From: a virus
Direction: 5' to 3' (one strand)
IMG/VR virus record: IMGVR_UViG_3300027801_001493
Coordinates: 55,028-119,027 of that record
DNA length: 64,000 nucleotides
Shown here: in pieces, positions 33,989 to 42,900 of the stretch
Layout: each line of letters begins with the position of its first letter
Numbering within the stretch: position 1 is the first letter of the stretch
Position numbers and translations under genes: made by a program
The notes under the pieces: generated by a model
Databases searched by the model: none
The model's input: only the letters and a program-made list of their open reading frames with translations
What the model was told of the DNA's origin: nothing

Positions 33989-35482
33989 CTAATTATCACT
34001 AAATTGTTCAATATCGAATAATTCATGATATTCTTTTAGAACGTCTACCGTTCTTATTCTCTTTAATTTGTCTACGTTGTAAGGTTCTTTAATCTTTTCA
34101 TTTGTATAATTACAAATGTTATCCCAAAAATTTCCTTCTATGTTTGTTAGTTGTGCCATCATACGTTTTCTGTTTTCTTCTATCTTAGGTCTTGCTTTTA
34201 ACCATCTTAAATGCATTTCTGATAAAGGTACTTCACACAATGTAGCAATCTCTTTTGAAATTGCTTTTAAACGTTTTTCACTGTCCACTATGTTATCGTA
34301 ATCTTCACTGAAACCTAACTCTTCTGCTAGTGTATGAAATCCAAGTTTTTTAAACTTTGCAATCATGCCTGGCTGTCCATATAATATAAGACCTTGCCCA
34401 TATACCATAGGCTTTAACACTTTTTCTGTATAAAAAGTATTCACATTTTCATGGTCTGCTACTGTTTCACATGTATACCATACATAACTATTTTCCATCT
34501 GTGGAGCATACTTACTTTCTACTGCACCTATATAAGCATGGTCTCCTGGTATACTTTGCCCAAGTTTGTAATATTTTTTAAATGTATCGAACGTGTCTGC
34601 TGTTAATTGGTTTCTCATCATAGGTGCATTTCTTGCCAATATTTGTTTAAAATAGTCTACTGTAAGAAATTTTCCAACACCCTCTGCTTTACCAATCTTA
34701 TGAAACACTTGTGGTGGAAAAGCACTTACAATACTCTTATACTTCCATGTATTAACTAAAAACAATGCCCAAAGTGCCACAGCCCTAGATTCAGAATAAC
34801 GTCTATTTAAAAATGTAAATGTGTTTCCTTTTGATGTGTACCAATGCTCTTGGTCCCATGATACAAACTTTAGTTTGCCTGGAACACTTCTGTCTATACC
34901 CTTCTCTAAGTCTGCAGTATCTAGATGACCATGCATATTCCATTGTACAACATACTTAACAGGATTTACATTTTCTTTCGATGCATACTTATTAACTTGT
35001 TCTTGCCCATCAAAATTATTACCTACAAGTATAACTTTGTCTGCACTTATATCAAATAACTGCATACAAGAATATAGTTGTGGAATACATTGTTCTAGTT
35101 TAGGACTCTCATCTGCAAAGTTTATAACTAACGGCTTATTTAATATACCGCTGTCTAACCCATCAAAGTATGCAATCATAAAATCTACATGCTGTGGGTG
35201 AAACTCCCATGTTGTTATATGGTTTCCGTCTACAGTTTCACTACGCCCTGGGGTAGGGATAAAAAATGTTATACTCGTTATTTCTTTATTAATCTCTTTT
35301 TGCTTACTTGATAATCCGCCTCTATGTACTTCTGTACAGGAAACTAGTTCATGCCCTAGCATTCCAGCTGGCAATGTCATTGTCCAAGGTTCTCCTTGCC
35401 ATGCATCTGATGATAAATCTACTATAAATTTTTCGCCGGTCTTGTCATGTGTACAATCCAGATACTTGATATCTAAATCCAT
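33989..35482 (-). CDS. Large hypothetical protein, glycosyltransferase-like C-terminus
   Basis: 497 aa. The N-terminal 300 residues are not recognised. The C-terminal part has FYTEKVLKPMVYGQGLILYGQPGMIAKFKKLGF (in three short blocks), then EDYDNIVD and a helical ending. This layout (EK..KP...G...I....PG....L...GF) is seen in GT10/exostosin-like and related phage proteins. It overlaps the membrane protein gene by 10 nt at the end of the SUF operon. A role in glycan modification is a guess. Confidence 0.45.
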   Translation of the reverse strand: MDLDIKYLDCTHDKTGEKFIVDLSSDAWQGEPWTMTLPAGMLGHELVSCTEVHRGGLSSKQKEINKEITSITFFIPTPGRSETVDGNHITTWEFHPQHVDFMIAYFDGLDSGILNKPLVINFADESPKLEQCIPQLYSCMQLFDISADKVILVGNNFDGQEQVNKYASKENVNPVKYVVQWNMHGHLDTADLEKGIDRSVPGKLKFVSWDQEHWYTSKGNTFTFLNRRYSESRAVALWALFLVNTWKYKSIVSAFPPQVFHKIGKAEGVGKFLTVDYFKQILARNAPMMRNQLTADTFDTFKKYYKLGQSIPGDHAYIGAVESKYAPQMENSYVWYTCETVADHENVNTFYTEKVLKPMVYGQGLILYGQPGMIAKFKKLGFHTLAEELGFSEDYDNIVDSEKRLKAISKEIATLCEVPLSEMHLRWLKARPKIEENRKRMMAQLTNIEGNFWDNICNYTNEKIKEPYNVDKLKRIRTVDVLKEYHELFDIEQFSDN

Positions 35483-35838
35483 TGCAATAGATGTCCTAAG
35501 ATTGCTGAACTAAGTATAAACACTAGTACAGAATTTAAAATTATTAATGCTCTATCTTTCCAAAGTATTCCAACCCAAGTCCAACCTATGGTACCTATTA
35601 AACTAAACACTTGATCCATAAATTGGTATTGTGGACCTTGAGCTCTAAATAATACTGCTGTAAGTATAAAGAGACTTGCTGTCCATTTAATATACCAACT
35701 TAAATCTTGTTTAGGAGTAGCACTCTTGTAAACTCTATTGCTGTTTTGTATCTCGCCTATTGTGAACTCTTTGCCTGTTTTTGTTTTGACTATCGTGTCC
35801 TGACTAGGCCCATCAGTAATTTTAAATTCTTTCTTCAT
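35473..35838 (-). CDS. Membrane protein, 121 aa, after sufT
   Basis: Hydrophilic N-terminus (about 1-45) followed by three hydrophobic segments (about 48-64, 74-92, 96-116). It overlaps sufT by 4 nt, so it is translated with the SUF genes. No known SUF component has this form; function unknown. Confidence 0.65.
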   Translation of the reverse strand: MKKEFKITDGPSQDTIVKTKTGKEFTIGEIQNSNRVYKSATPKQDLSWYIKWTASLFILTAVLFRAQGPQYQFMDQVFSLIGTIGWTWVGILWKDRALIILNSVLVFILSSAILGHLLQWI

Positions 35839-36194
35839 AGTATGCCGATTTGATATTTGCCTTCGTCACTTATCATTGTGTCTGGATTCCATGGTGGATC
35901 AAACGTTAGTGTAACTTTAACTCCGTTTATACATTCTACTGCTCTTGTGGCAAACTCTATTTCCATAGGGATAATTTCAGCCGCCGGGCAGTTAGGTGAG
36001 GTTAGTGTCATTATGATGTTTGCATCATACTCTTGATTTACTGCTACTTGATATATAAGTCCTAAGTCATAAACATTCAAGTTTATTTCAGGATCATATA
36101 CCCTACGCAAATTTGCTATAATTTGGTCAACCAATTGGTCTTGCAAATTTTCTGGAGGACCTACTCCTTGTTCAGTTTCTTTATCGCCTGCCAT
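35835..36194 (-). CDS. sufT: SufT / MIP18-family (DUF59) Fe-S assembly factor
   Basis: 119 aa. LRRVYDPEINLNVYDLGLIY, MTLTSPNCPAAEIIP and VTLTFDPPWNPDTMIS are the three conserved blocks of the DUF59/SufT family; the conserved Cys is in SPNCPAA. SufT helps mature Fe-S proteins. It starts inside the 3' end of sufS (34-nt overlap), the order found in alphaproteobacterial suf operons. Confidence 0.92.
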   Translation of the reverse strand: MAGDKETEQGVGPPENLQDQLVDQIIANLRRVYDPEINLNVYDLGLIYQVAVNQEYDANIIMTLTSPNCPAAEIIPMEIEFATRAVECINGVKVTLTFDPPWNPDTMISDEGKYQIGIL

Positions 36195-37396
36195 ATTCCC
36201 TCTACTAATTTAACACAATCGTGTTCGTCATTGTATGGTGCAGTACTAACTCTAAATATGCCAGTACCTTTGTTGTTATATCTGTTACTTGCTGGGTAGG
36301 CACACATATGGCCCGTTCTAACACATACATCTGATATGTCTAAGAACCCTGCAATATCACTTGCATTGTAGTCTAACTCTGGATCAACAACAAAACTAAA
36401 AACACTTCTAGGATATGGATCTCCAATTAACTGTAGTTCTGGAATGTCAAACAATCCTTTGTCATGTAACATGTAATAAAATTCTGCTTCGTTCTCTTGT
36501 ATTTCTTTATAGCCGACTTCCATAATCCATTCTGCCGCCGCCCCTATACTGTGTACTCCTGATATATTAGGTGTACCTGCTTCTACTTGACTGACATCAT
36601 TGTTTAATACATATCCTGTTTCAAAATCTACGTGACTAACTGTGCCGCCACCTATACGTGATTCTACATCAGTAAATCCGCCTCTATGAAATAACACTCC
36701 GATACCTGTACCAGCAAACATTTTATGTCCACTAAATGCAATCCAATCAATGTTATTCAGTTTGGTGTCTATTTCTTGATGTGCAATACTTTGACATGCA
36801 TCAAGTATCACTTCACAGTCATGTTCTTTTGCTATGGCTACCATTTGTTGCCACTTCAACATGTGTCCGCTTAAATTACTTTGTGTTAAAAATGCAACTA
36901 TACTACCTGGGTTCTCACTACAAACTTCTACCCAATCCTGCATACTAACATCACCAGTGTCTGTTGCTTTACAAACAACTAGTCCATCATTTTCTGTAGT
37001 CCTGCCTTGTCTCATCCAAGGTAACGCATTACTGTGATGTTCCAATGCTGTTATAATTACTTTCCTTGCATCATCTTTATAATGCTCTGCAACCATGTTT
37101 AAACTTTCTGTTGTACCGCTAGTAAATGCAACCTCAAAAGGTTCGCACCCTATTAACTTTGCTACTGAGTCTCTGGCTTTGTCATAAATGTCTGTTGCAA
37201 TACCGCTAGTCTTAAAGTCTCCCCTATGTACATTTGCTCTGTAGTTATAGTAATAATCGCTAATTGCTTTTACACTGGTGTCCACAGTTTGTGTACTTGC
37301 CGCATTATCTAAATACGTTAAGTCACTATATGCTAGAGCAGGAAAACATGCTCTAATTTGTTTGATTGATTTTGCTTTTTTGTAGGCTTTTAACAT
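36161..37396 (-). CDS. sufS: SufS cysteine desulfurase
   Basis: 411 aa, full length. PLP-binding Lys lies in WIAFSGHKMFAGTG; LDNAAST, TSGTTESLN, ALEHHSNALPW and DACQSIAHQEID are the usual class V blocks. The active-site Cys sits in RTGHMCAYP. It releases sulfur from cysteine as a persulfide for transfer via SufE (16549) to SufB. It overlaps sufD by 7 nt. Confidence 0.95.
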   Translation of the reverse strand: MLKAYKKAKSIKQIRACFPALAYSDLTYLDNAASTQTVDTSVKAISDYYYNYRANVHRGDFKTSGIATDIYDKARDSVAKLIGCEPFEVAFTSGTTESLNMVAEHYKDDARKVIITALEHHSNALPWMRQGRTTENDGLVVCKATDTGDVSMQDWVEVCSENPGSIVAFLTQSNLSGHMLKWQQMVAIAKEHDCEVILDACQSIAHQEIDTKLNNIDWIAFSGHKMFAGTGIGVLFHRGGFTDVESRIGGGTVSHVDFETGYVLNNDVSQVEAGTPNISGVHSIGAAAEWIMEVGYKEIQENEAEFYYMLHDKGLFDIPELQLIGDPYPRSVFSFVVDPELDYNASDIAGFLDISDVCVRTGHMCAYPASNRYNNKGTGIFRVSTAPYNDEHDCVKLVEGIWQAIKKLNKE

Positions 37397-38664
37397 AGAA
37401 AACTTTCCACTAATATATCTTTGGCACTATCTTTATCAAAACCTCTGCTCTGCAGATAGTACATGTGTTCATTATTAATGTTACTTATCGTACAACCATG
37501 AGAACATTCTATTTCTTTGGTATGTATATCTAGTATAGGTCTGGTATGCATTTTTGTATCTTTAGTAAGCATTAAATTATTGTTATTCATCTCTCCGTTG
37601 AAGCCTATACTGTATGGACTAACGTCGAACTTTCCTATGAAACTGGTATTAGCCTTTTCTCTTCCAACGTTTTTAATATCTATAACACTTTTGTTATTAT
37701 CGTTTTGACTTTTCACTAAAACATACTGATGATACTCATTGCCAGCAAGTATATTATTTCTACCTTTTACATTTATATCTACGTGACTGCTACATTTAAA
37801 GTAAAAGTTTTCTTGTGAGTACTTACTGCCTTCATTGTTAAAATTAATAGTAACTTTACTTCCTGGATGGCAGACAAATCTACTATCAAAAATCCCCCAG
37901 CCGCCACAGTCAACTGTGTTTCTGTCAATTACTAATTCTGCATCTTCCCTAACAATGTATGTTACATAATTCATTTGTCCTGCTTGGGCTTTTACAGTTT
38001 CATTTATTTTGACCTTAGTGTTATATTGTACATCAACTATAGTAGTGTTTGCTTCTAGTATAGGATCTTGTGTGCTGTTCTCATAATATATGTTAAGTGG
38101 CTTATTGTAGTAACGTTCTTTAGATCCTGTTGGAAATATAATTACGTTTGTAAATGGTGTTAATGCGTATGTTAAATTTCTAAAGTCTTCAGTAGGCTCT
38201 ATAATCTTAATATACTCATCTTGTTTTTGTTTATTAAATTTAATATTATCTAATATCTGCACACCAAAAGGTTTTTTGCTACCTAAGTCCATGCTAGTTA
38301 AAATAACACTATCGTTAATAACAATAGATTGTTCTTGATGTGCAACCCATTCAAATCTTTCTAATGCTTCAACTGGATCGTACTGTGATTGTTTTGCTAA
38401 TATATCTAATTGCTTTAGTTTGTTTAAATTACTAAAATTAAATTGTTCATGTTTGTTATTAGGGATACCAACTTCTCTAAGATACATTAAGTTGTCTACA
38501 AAATGATTATGTACTCCTGGAACTTTTTTTTGATATCCGCTTTGTTCTGCCAATGCAATAAAGTCAGACGAACTAATATAGTCTGCCAAATCTTCTAATT
38601 TAAAATAACTTGCAACACCTGTTTGACTGTCTACCAGTCTTTCGCTGTAAAGATTCTTATACAC
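37390..38664 (-). CDS. sufD: SufD scaffold subunit
   Basis: About 424 aa. A GTG at 38664 is preferred because GGAAGGG lies 7 nt upstream; a TTG 18 nt earlier is also in frame. The N-terminal half is diverged. The C-terminal half carries the family ending: RPILDIHTKEIECSHGCTIS...MYYLQSRGF, with the conserved CSHG. It pairs with SufB in the SufBC2D scaffold. It overlaps sufC. Confidence 0.9.
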   Translation of the reverse strand: MYKNLYSERLVDSQTGVASYFKLEDLADYISSSDFIALAEQSGYQKKVPGVHNHFVDNLMYLREVGIPNNKHEQFNFSNLNKLKQLDILAKQSQYDPVEALERFEWVAHQEQSIVINDSVILTSMDLGSKKPFGVQILDNIKFNKQKQDEYIKIIEPTEDFRNLTYALTPFTNVIIFPTGSKERYYNKPLNIYYENSTQDPILEANTTIVDVQYNTKVKINETVKAQAGQMNYVTYIVREDAELVIDRNTVDCGGWGIFDSRFVCHPGSKVTINFNNEGSKYSQENFYFKCSSHVDINVKGRNNILAGNEYHQYVLVKSQNDNNKSVIDIKNVGREKANTSFIGKFDVSPYSIGFNGEMNNNNLMLTKDTKMHTRPILDIHTKEIECSHGCTISNINNEHMYYLQSRGFDKDSAKDILVESFLC

Positions 38665-39352
38665 TATCAAACCCTTCCGCAAATATTTTTTGTGCTAATT
38701 CTTTTCCGCCACCAACTACATGGTCTTTCTTTAACACAATGATTGCATCTGGGTTTAAACTTTCAATAAGTTTTTCGTAATGTGTTACAACAATAAGTGT
38801 ATTGTCTGCTGTTCGCCATTCATTTAGTTGTTTGGATAATGCTTTAATACCGTCAACATCTAAACCACTATCTGGTTCATCTAACATTGCTAGTGATGTA
38901 TTAAGCATCTGCATTTGAATTAGTTCGTTCTTTTTCTTTTCGCCTCCACTAGCATCGGTGTTTAAGTTTCGTTTATCCCACCCTTCAGGTAATCCTAATG
39001 ATTGGCTCAGTCCTTTAAACTTTTCTAGTGTTTCTCTAATTTCAGTACCCTTAGTGTTCAATGCTTGTTTTAAGAATTGAAAGTTGCTTAGTCCTGGTAT
39101 GCTTGTTGGTGATTGAAACCCTATAAACATTCCAGCCTTTGCTCTTTCATCTACTTCAAACTCATTAATGTTTTCACCGTTAAGTTCTACATCACCTGAT
39201 ACTTCTAAATCAGGTCTGCCCATAATACTATGTAGTAGTGTACTCTTACCAATTCCATTAGAACCCATAATAATATATGTACGCCCAACATCAAACTCAA
39301 TGTTGAGGTTTTCTAAAACTGGACTTACTGAATAATTCGTTAATTTTAACAT
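38657..39352 (-). CDS. sufC: SufC ATPase
   Basis: 231 aa ABC-type ATPase. Walker A GSNGIGKSTLL, signature SGGEKKKNELIQM, Walker B AMLDEPDSGLDVDG and the switch His in VVTHYEKL. The SGGEKK.NE and DSGLDVD variants are specific to SufC within ABC ATPases. It powers cluster assembly on SufBD. It starts a second transcription unit behind a sigma70 promoter at 39359-39387. Confidence 0.96.
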   Translation of the reverse strand: MLKLTNYSVSPVLENLNIEFDVGRTYIIMGSNGIGKSTLLHSIMGRPDLEVSGDVELNGENINEFEVDERAKAGMFIGFQSPTSIPGLSNFQFLKQALNTKGTEIRETLEKFKGLSQSLGLPEGWDKRNLNTDASGGEKKKNELIQMQMLNTSLAMLDEPDSGLDVDGIKALSKQLNEWRTADNTLIVVTHYEKLIESLNPDAIIVLKKDHVVGGGKELAQKIFAEGFDSV

Positions 39353-39358
39353 GTGTAT

Positions 39359-39387
39359 ATTGTACTACCTTTTGTTTGTGATGTCAA
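39359..39387 (-). promoter_or_regulatory. Sigma70 promoter between sufB and sufC
   Basis: TTGACA (39387-39382), 17 bp, TACAAT (39364-39359), directly before ATG 39352. It allows sufCDST to be expressed early and independently of sufB. Confidence 0.75.
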
Positions 39388-39390
39388 GTG

Positions 39391-40851
39391 TTATCCGACC
39401 GCTCCTTCAAGTGTTACACTTAACAACTTGTTGGCTTCGGCGGCAAATTCTAATGGCAGTTTTTGGAATACATCTTTACAAAATCCGTTTACTACTAAAT
39501 TCATAGCATCATCTTCGCTAAATCCTCTAGTTGCCAAGTAATACATTTGTTCTTCACTAATCTTTCCAGCACTTGCTTCATGTTCTACAGTTGCAGTACT
39601 GTTTTGACTTGTTACATATGGTATAGTTAATGCTCTACTGTCTTGTAACATTAAACTATCGCACTTTGTATAGTTAGAAGCATTTGTGGCTCCTGGGTTT
39701 ATTTTAACAGCACCTCTATATACATTTGTACTGTCTCCAAAACTAATGCCTTTGGATATAATGGTGCTCTTGGTATTCTTACCTATATGAATCATTTTAG
39801 TACCAGTGTCTGCTTGTTGCTTTCCTTTAGTAACAGCAACACTAAAAAATTCTCCTGTGCTACCTTCACCTTTTAAAATACAACTAGGGTACTTCCATGT
39901 AATTGCACTTCCTGTTTCTACTTGAGTCCAAGATACTTTTGAATTTTTACCTTCACACTTGGCTCTCTTTGTTACGAAGTTGTAAACACCGCCTACTCCA
40001 TTCTCATCTCCTGGATACCAATTTTGTACTGTTGAATATTTTATCTCTGCATCGTCCATTGTAATTAGTTCTACACAGGCGGCATGTAAAGTGTTCTCAT
40101 CATACGCTGGTGCAGTACAACCTTCTAAGTAACTTACATAACTGCCTTCGTCTGCTATAATAAGTGTGCGTTCAAACTGTCCTGTGTTTCTAGCATTAAT
40201 ACGGAAGTAAGTGTTAAGTTCCATTGGGCATTTAACACCTGGTGGAATGTATACAAATGTACCGTCTGAGAATACAGCAGAGTTCAGTGTAGCAAAGTAA
40301 TTGTCTGTGTAAGGAATTACACTACCTAAATATTTTTTAACTAAGTCTGGGTGGCTTTGAACTGCTTCACTAATACTACAAAACACAATACCGTGTTTTT
40401 CTAGTTCTGCTTTAAATGTAGTAGCAACACTAACACTATCAAATACTGCATCAATGGCTACTGTTGGAATAAGGTTGTCTTGTTTAGGTTTACTTGTATC
40501 TAATCCAAGTAATGCATCTCGTTCGTGTAATGGTACACCTAACTTTTCAAACGTATCTAAAATTTCTTGTGGAATATCACCTTCTTCAAAGAACTTAGGT
40601 GCAGAGTGATAACTCAATGCTTGGTAGTCTATTGGTTCATAGTCTAGTTCTCCCCATTGTGGTTCGCTCATGCCTTGCCATCTTTTAAAAGATTTCAGTC
40701 TAAAGTCTAACAACCATTCTGGTTCTTTTTTTAATTCACTAAGGTTTCTTACAACTTGTTCATCTAGTCCTGGTGGAAAAGAATCACTTACAACATCAGT
40801 TATAAATCCGTCTGCATACTGTTGCTTTGCATTTATGTCAGCATCTTTCAT
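39391..40851 (-). CDS. sufB: SufB scaffold subunit
   Basis: 486 aa, full length. Typical blocks: [61 protein letters not shown], and the cluster/persulfide Cys in [10 protein letters not shown], with [10 protein letters not shown] near the end. It receives sulfur from SufE and builds the cluster with SufC and SufD. It overlaps clpS by 1 nt and is read from the L33-clpS late promoter. Confidence 0.96.
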   Translation of the reverse strand: MKDADINAKQQYADGFITDVVSDSFPPGLDEQVVRNLSELKKEPEWLLDFRLKSFKRWQGMSEPQWGELDYEPIDYQALSYHSAPKFFEEGDIPQEILDTFEKLGVPLHERDALLGLDTSKPKQDNLIPTVAIDAVFDSVSVATTFKAELEKHGIVFCSISEAVQSHPDLVKKYLGSVIPYTDNYFATLNSAVFSDGTFVYIPPGVKCPMELNTYFRINARNTGQFERTLIIADEGSYVSYLEGCTAPAYDENTLHAACVELITMDDAEIKYSTVQNWYPGDENGVGGVYNFVTKRAKCEGKNSKVSWTQVETGSAITWKYPSCILKGEGSTGEFFSVAVTKGKQQADTGTKMIHIGKNTKSTIISKGISFGDSTNVYRGAVKINPGATNASNYTKCDSLMLQDSRALTIPYVTSQNSTATVEHEASAGKISEEQMYYLATRGFSEDDAMNLVVNGFCKDVFQKLPLEFAAEANKLLSVTLEGAVG

Positions 40852-41150
40852 TATTCTACCTGCTTTGTTTTAAGTTGTAATGGATGTCCGTTGCCTCTAG
40901 CAGTTGCTAAGGCTTCAGTAGTTTTTTGTTCTGCTATCTCGAAGTTATAAGTACCAGCCACTGCTTGTCCGTGTTCATGAACAGTTAGTGTTAAGTTTTT
41001 AGCAGTCTCTACGTTCTTATTAAAAATCTCAACTAGCATTTTAATTACGAACTCTACAGGAGTATAGTCATCATTGAATACTATAACATCATACCTGGGT
41101 GGATATCTTAACTCTGTGGTGTTTTTAGTCTTTACTGCTTCTTGTGTCAT
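40851..41150 (-). CDS. clpS: ClpS-like protease adaptor
   Basis: 99 aa. [23 protein letters not shown] is the ClpS N-degron-binding core (given here as the recognisable block), followed by [21 protein letters not shown] and ARGNGHPL. The NDDYTP loop and His residues of the pocket are present. In bacteria ClpS delivers N-end-rule substrates to ClpA. No ClpA is visible here, so it may work with host ClpA or redirect it. It lies between L33 and sufB in one unit. Confidence 0.92.
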   Translation of the reverse strand: MTQEAVKTKNTTELRYPPRYDVIVFNDDYTPVEFVIKMLVEIFNKNVETAKNLTLTVHEHGQAVAGTYNFEIAEQKTTEALATARGNGHPLQLKTKQVE

Positions 41151-41157
41151 ATTGTAC

Positions 41158-41361
41158 CTATTTGCTGTGTGGTGGTAATTTTGCTTCTACAAACCACTCA
41201 TGTTTTCTCTTTACTGGATTATACTTCTTTAATTTTAACTTCTTATTTTCAATTGTCAAGTTTTTTGTTTTAATAAATGTATAATGGTATGTATGATGGT
41301 CCCTAGTTTCGCCTTCGGGAATTAAATACAATAACGATTTCTTCTTGTCTTTCTTTGCCAT
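41158..41361 (-). CDS. rpmG: Ribosomal protein bL33 homologue
   Basis: 67 aa. MAKKDKKKSLLYLIPE... then YHYTFIKTKNLTIENKKLKL and KKYNPVKRKHEWFVEAKL follow the bL33 pattern YTT.KN.rN...KLeLkKYdPv.rkH.lfkEaK. The N-terminus lacks the Cys pair of zinc-type L33. It may replace or supplement host L33 in the 50S subunit. It is the first gene of the clpS-sufB unit. The hairpin at 41369-41394 lies in its leader. Confidence 0.85.
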   Translation of the reverse strand: MAKKDKKKSLLYLIPEGETRDHHTYHYTFIKTKNLTIENKKLKLKKYNPVKRKHEWFVEAKLPPHSK

Positions 41362-41368
41362 AATAAAA

Positions 41369-41394
41369 GGGAAGGAGCAAATGTTCTCCTTCCC
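41369..41394 (-). terminator. Hairpin: terminator of hsp20 and leader structure of rpmG
   Basis: GGGAAGGAG / CTCCTTCCC perfect 9-bp stem followed on the minus strand by TTTTATT. It would end hsp20 transcripts; transcripts from the box at 41398 would start at its base. Confidence 0.7.
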
Positions 41395-41397
41395 ACA

Positions 41398-41405
41398 TAT
41401 TTACC
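41398..41405 (-). promoter_or_regulatory. Late-type promoter of rpmG-clpS-sufB (GGTAAATA)
   Basis: GGTAAATAT on the minus strand, lying between the hsp20 stop and the terminator hairpin. Confidence 0.5.
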
Positions 41406-41412
41406 GCAAAGT

Positions 41413-41853
41413 TTAAGTAATTTTAATAGATTGTGGTTTCAGAGCGTCTGGGACGTTCCTAAACAACGAAACAACTAAAATACCATCTTCAAGTTTAGCA
41501 CTTTGTACTTCTACATAGTCTGCAAGTTTGAAAGTTCTAATGAAATTTCGTTCTGCAATACCTTTGTGTAAGTATTCAACACCTTCTTCATCTAAACACT
41601 CTGATGTGCCTTTAATGATTAATGTTCCATCTTCTAATGAAATGTCGATATCAGATTTTTTAAATCCTGCAATAGCAAGTGTTACCTGATATGTTTCATC
41701 TTCTAGTTTTGAGATGTTGTAAGGCGGATAGCCTGTTTGTGCTTGAGCGAATGTTGGATCATTGAAAAACTGATCTGCCAGTCTGTCAAATCCGATGCTC
41801 ATTTTGTATAGTGGGGAAAGTGATTCTGATGTGAATCGTATCTGCTTATTCAT
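41413..41853 (-). CDS. Small heat-shock protein (Hsp20/IbpA)
   Basis: 146 aa. YPPYNISKLEDETYQVTLAIAGFKKSDIDISL begins the alpha-crystallin domain (quoted as its landmark), GTLIIKGTSE and GIAERNFIRTFKLADYVEVQSAKLEDGILVVSL complete it. It binds unfolding proteins without ATP. The phage may use it with the GroES-like protein during virion assembly or under stress. TAGGAG precedes ATG 41853. Confidence 0.93.
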   Translation of the reverse strand: MNKQIRFTSESLSPLYKMSIGFDRLADQFFNDPTFAQAQTGYPPYNISKLEDETYQVTLAIAGFKKSDIDISLEDGTLIIKGTSECLDEEGVEYLHKGIAERNFIRTFKLADYVEVQSAKLEDGILVVSLFRNVPDALKPQSIKIT

Positions 41854-41865
41854 AATATTCTCCTA

Positions 41866-41873
41866 TATTTAGC
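41866..41873 (-). promoter_or_regulatory. Late-type promoter of hsp20 (GCTAAATA)
   Basis: GCTAAATATAGGAG: the box runs directly into the ribosome site of the hsp20 gene. Confidence 0.55.
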
Positions 41874-42355
41874 AAGTTAATTTCCACTTTTTAAACCCAA
41901 TTGGCGAATAAAAAGTTCGCGGATCAGAGGAGCATTCGATAGTGTGTGTCCTGTTCCTCTGTTCTACTTGTTGCACTTGTCCATATCTTATAACTCTTGC
42001 CAATTATAAAACGGTTAGTGGGCAACCCAATTTGTTAAGTGTCTGTGCCGTCCGAAAACGTTTCTTACTTAACGGTGTAGTATTGCTACTACTTAATGTA
42101 ACGCCTCTAAGTTTCTTATCAGTCGGTCCGTTCAACTTACGTTTCACATTCCTTGTGTAGGATTCTTATTAACTCTACATACATTTTAAATTTACAGTAG
42201 ACTCCAGTCTCTTACGATTCTTTTGCCCTTGTAGTTTAAATTGCAAAGTTATTTATATAACTTATATATTATATAGTGCTTTATTGGCAAAAATCAAGAG
42301 CAAAATGTATCTTTTTTAATTATTGTTGATAAAACTAGCATTTTTAATGGGTTTT
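41874..42355 (-). other. About 480-bp intergenic region, probable long hsp20 leader or decayed gene
   Basis: A possible sigma70 promoter (TTGATT, 18 bp, TATAAT at 42297-42268, minus) could transcribe this region into hsp20. On the minus strand one frame encodes a basic stretch (VKRKLNGPTDKKLRGV...), ends in TAA, then continues in the same frame to about 41873 (...THTIECSSDPRTFYS...). This may be an interrupted or decayed gene, or the region may be a structured RNA leader. The plus-strand ORF here has a Cys/Leu-rich composition unlike real genes. Confidence 0.35.
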
Positions 42356-42364
42356 GCATAAATA
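42356..42364 (+). promoter_or_regulatory. T4-like late promoter (GCATAAATA)
   Basis: GCATAAATAT 57 nt before ATG 42421; TAGGAG is the ribosome site. Confidence 0.65.
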
Positions 42365-42420
42365 TTAGCAACTAGGAAATAAACAATAATGTTGTTTCCA
42401 TATAAATTAGGAGTCATAAA

Positions 42421-42789
42421 ATGGCACAAACTCAAAACGCCGGAGCCGCAGTTGCTCCAGGACACGTAGGTGGAAAGGTTATCGCAGGAATTCAAATAGA
42501 TTTCGGTGCTGACGTTTCAGCAAAATTGGCAGTAGGATCAGCCGTAGACGCAACTTTAAAAGCAATAGCAAACGAAGGCTTAACAGCATTCGCAATTGGA
42601 ACAGTAGACGCAGTAGGCGGAACTGGACAAGGACTTAAAGTTCTTTTTGAAGGTGAACACGGAACAGATACTTATGATGGATCAAGCAGTGAAACACTAG
42701 CGGCTCATTTAGAAGACGTTATTATCGCATTAGGTACAGTAGATAGCATTAACTTAGCATCAGCAACTGTTACCGCTTTTGAACTATAA
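42421..42789 (+). CDS. Small virion-type protein A, 122 aa (tandem paralogue)
   Basis: Ala/Gly/Val/Thr-rich protein with no Cys. The ending ALGTVDSINLASATVTAF is shared with the next gene (ALGTVDGVDLSGTTATAQ), so the pair are paralogues. Each has its own late promoter and intrinsic terminator, implying high, separately controlled expression, as for abundant head or decoration proteins. Family not recognised. Confidence 0.7.
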   Translation: MAQTQNAGAAVAPGHVGGKVIAGIQIDFGADVSAKLAVGSAVDATLKAIANEGLTAFAIGTVDAVGGTGQGLKVLFEGEHGTDTYDGSSSETLAAHLEDVIIALGTVDSINLASATVTAFEL

Positions 42790-42814
42790 GCCTTAAAACT
42801 TATTTAAAAGTTAA

Positions 42815-42843
42815 GAAGGGAGCATTTATGCTCCTTTCTTTTT
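42815..42843 (+). terminator. Intrinsic terminator
   Basis: GAAGGGAGCAT / ATGCTCCTTTC stem with one G-T pair, followed by six T. Confidence 0.85.
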
Positions 42844-42861
42844 GACTAAAATACATTAATA

Positions 42862-42870
42862 GCATAAATA
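42862..42870 (+). promoter_or_regulatory. T4-like late promoter (GCATAAATA)
   Basis: GCATAAATAC 31 nt before ATG 42901; TAGGAG between. Confidence 0.7.
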
Positions 42871-42900
42871 CATGTAACAAAACTATTTAGGAGAATTAAA

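Noticed and set aside
41942-42160. Plus-strand 72-aa ORF in the hsp20 upstream region
   Set aside because: Cys/Leu-rich composition and no ribosome site; probably not coding.
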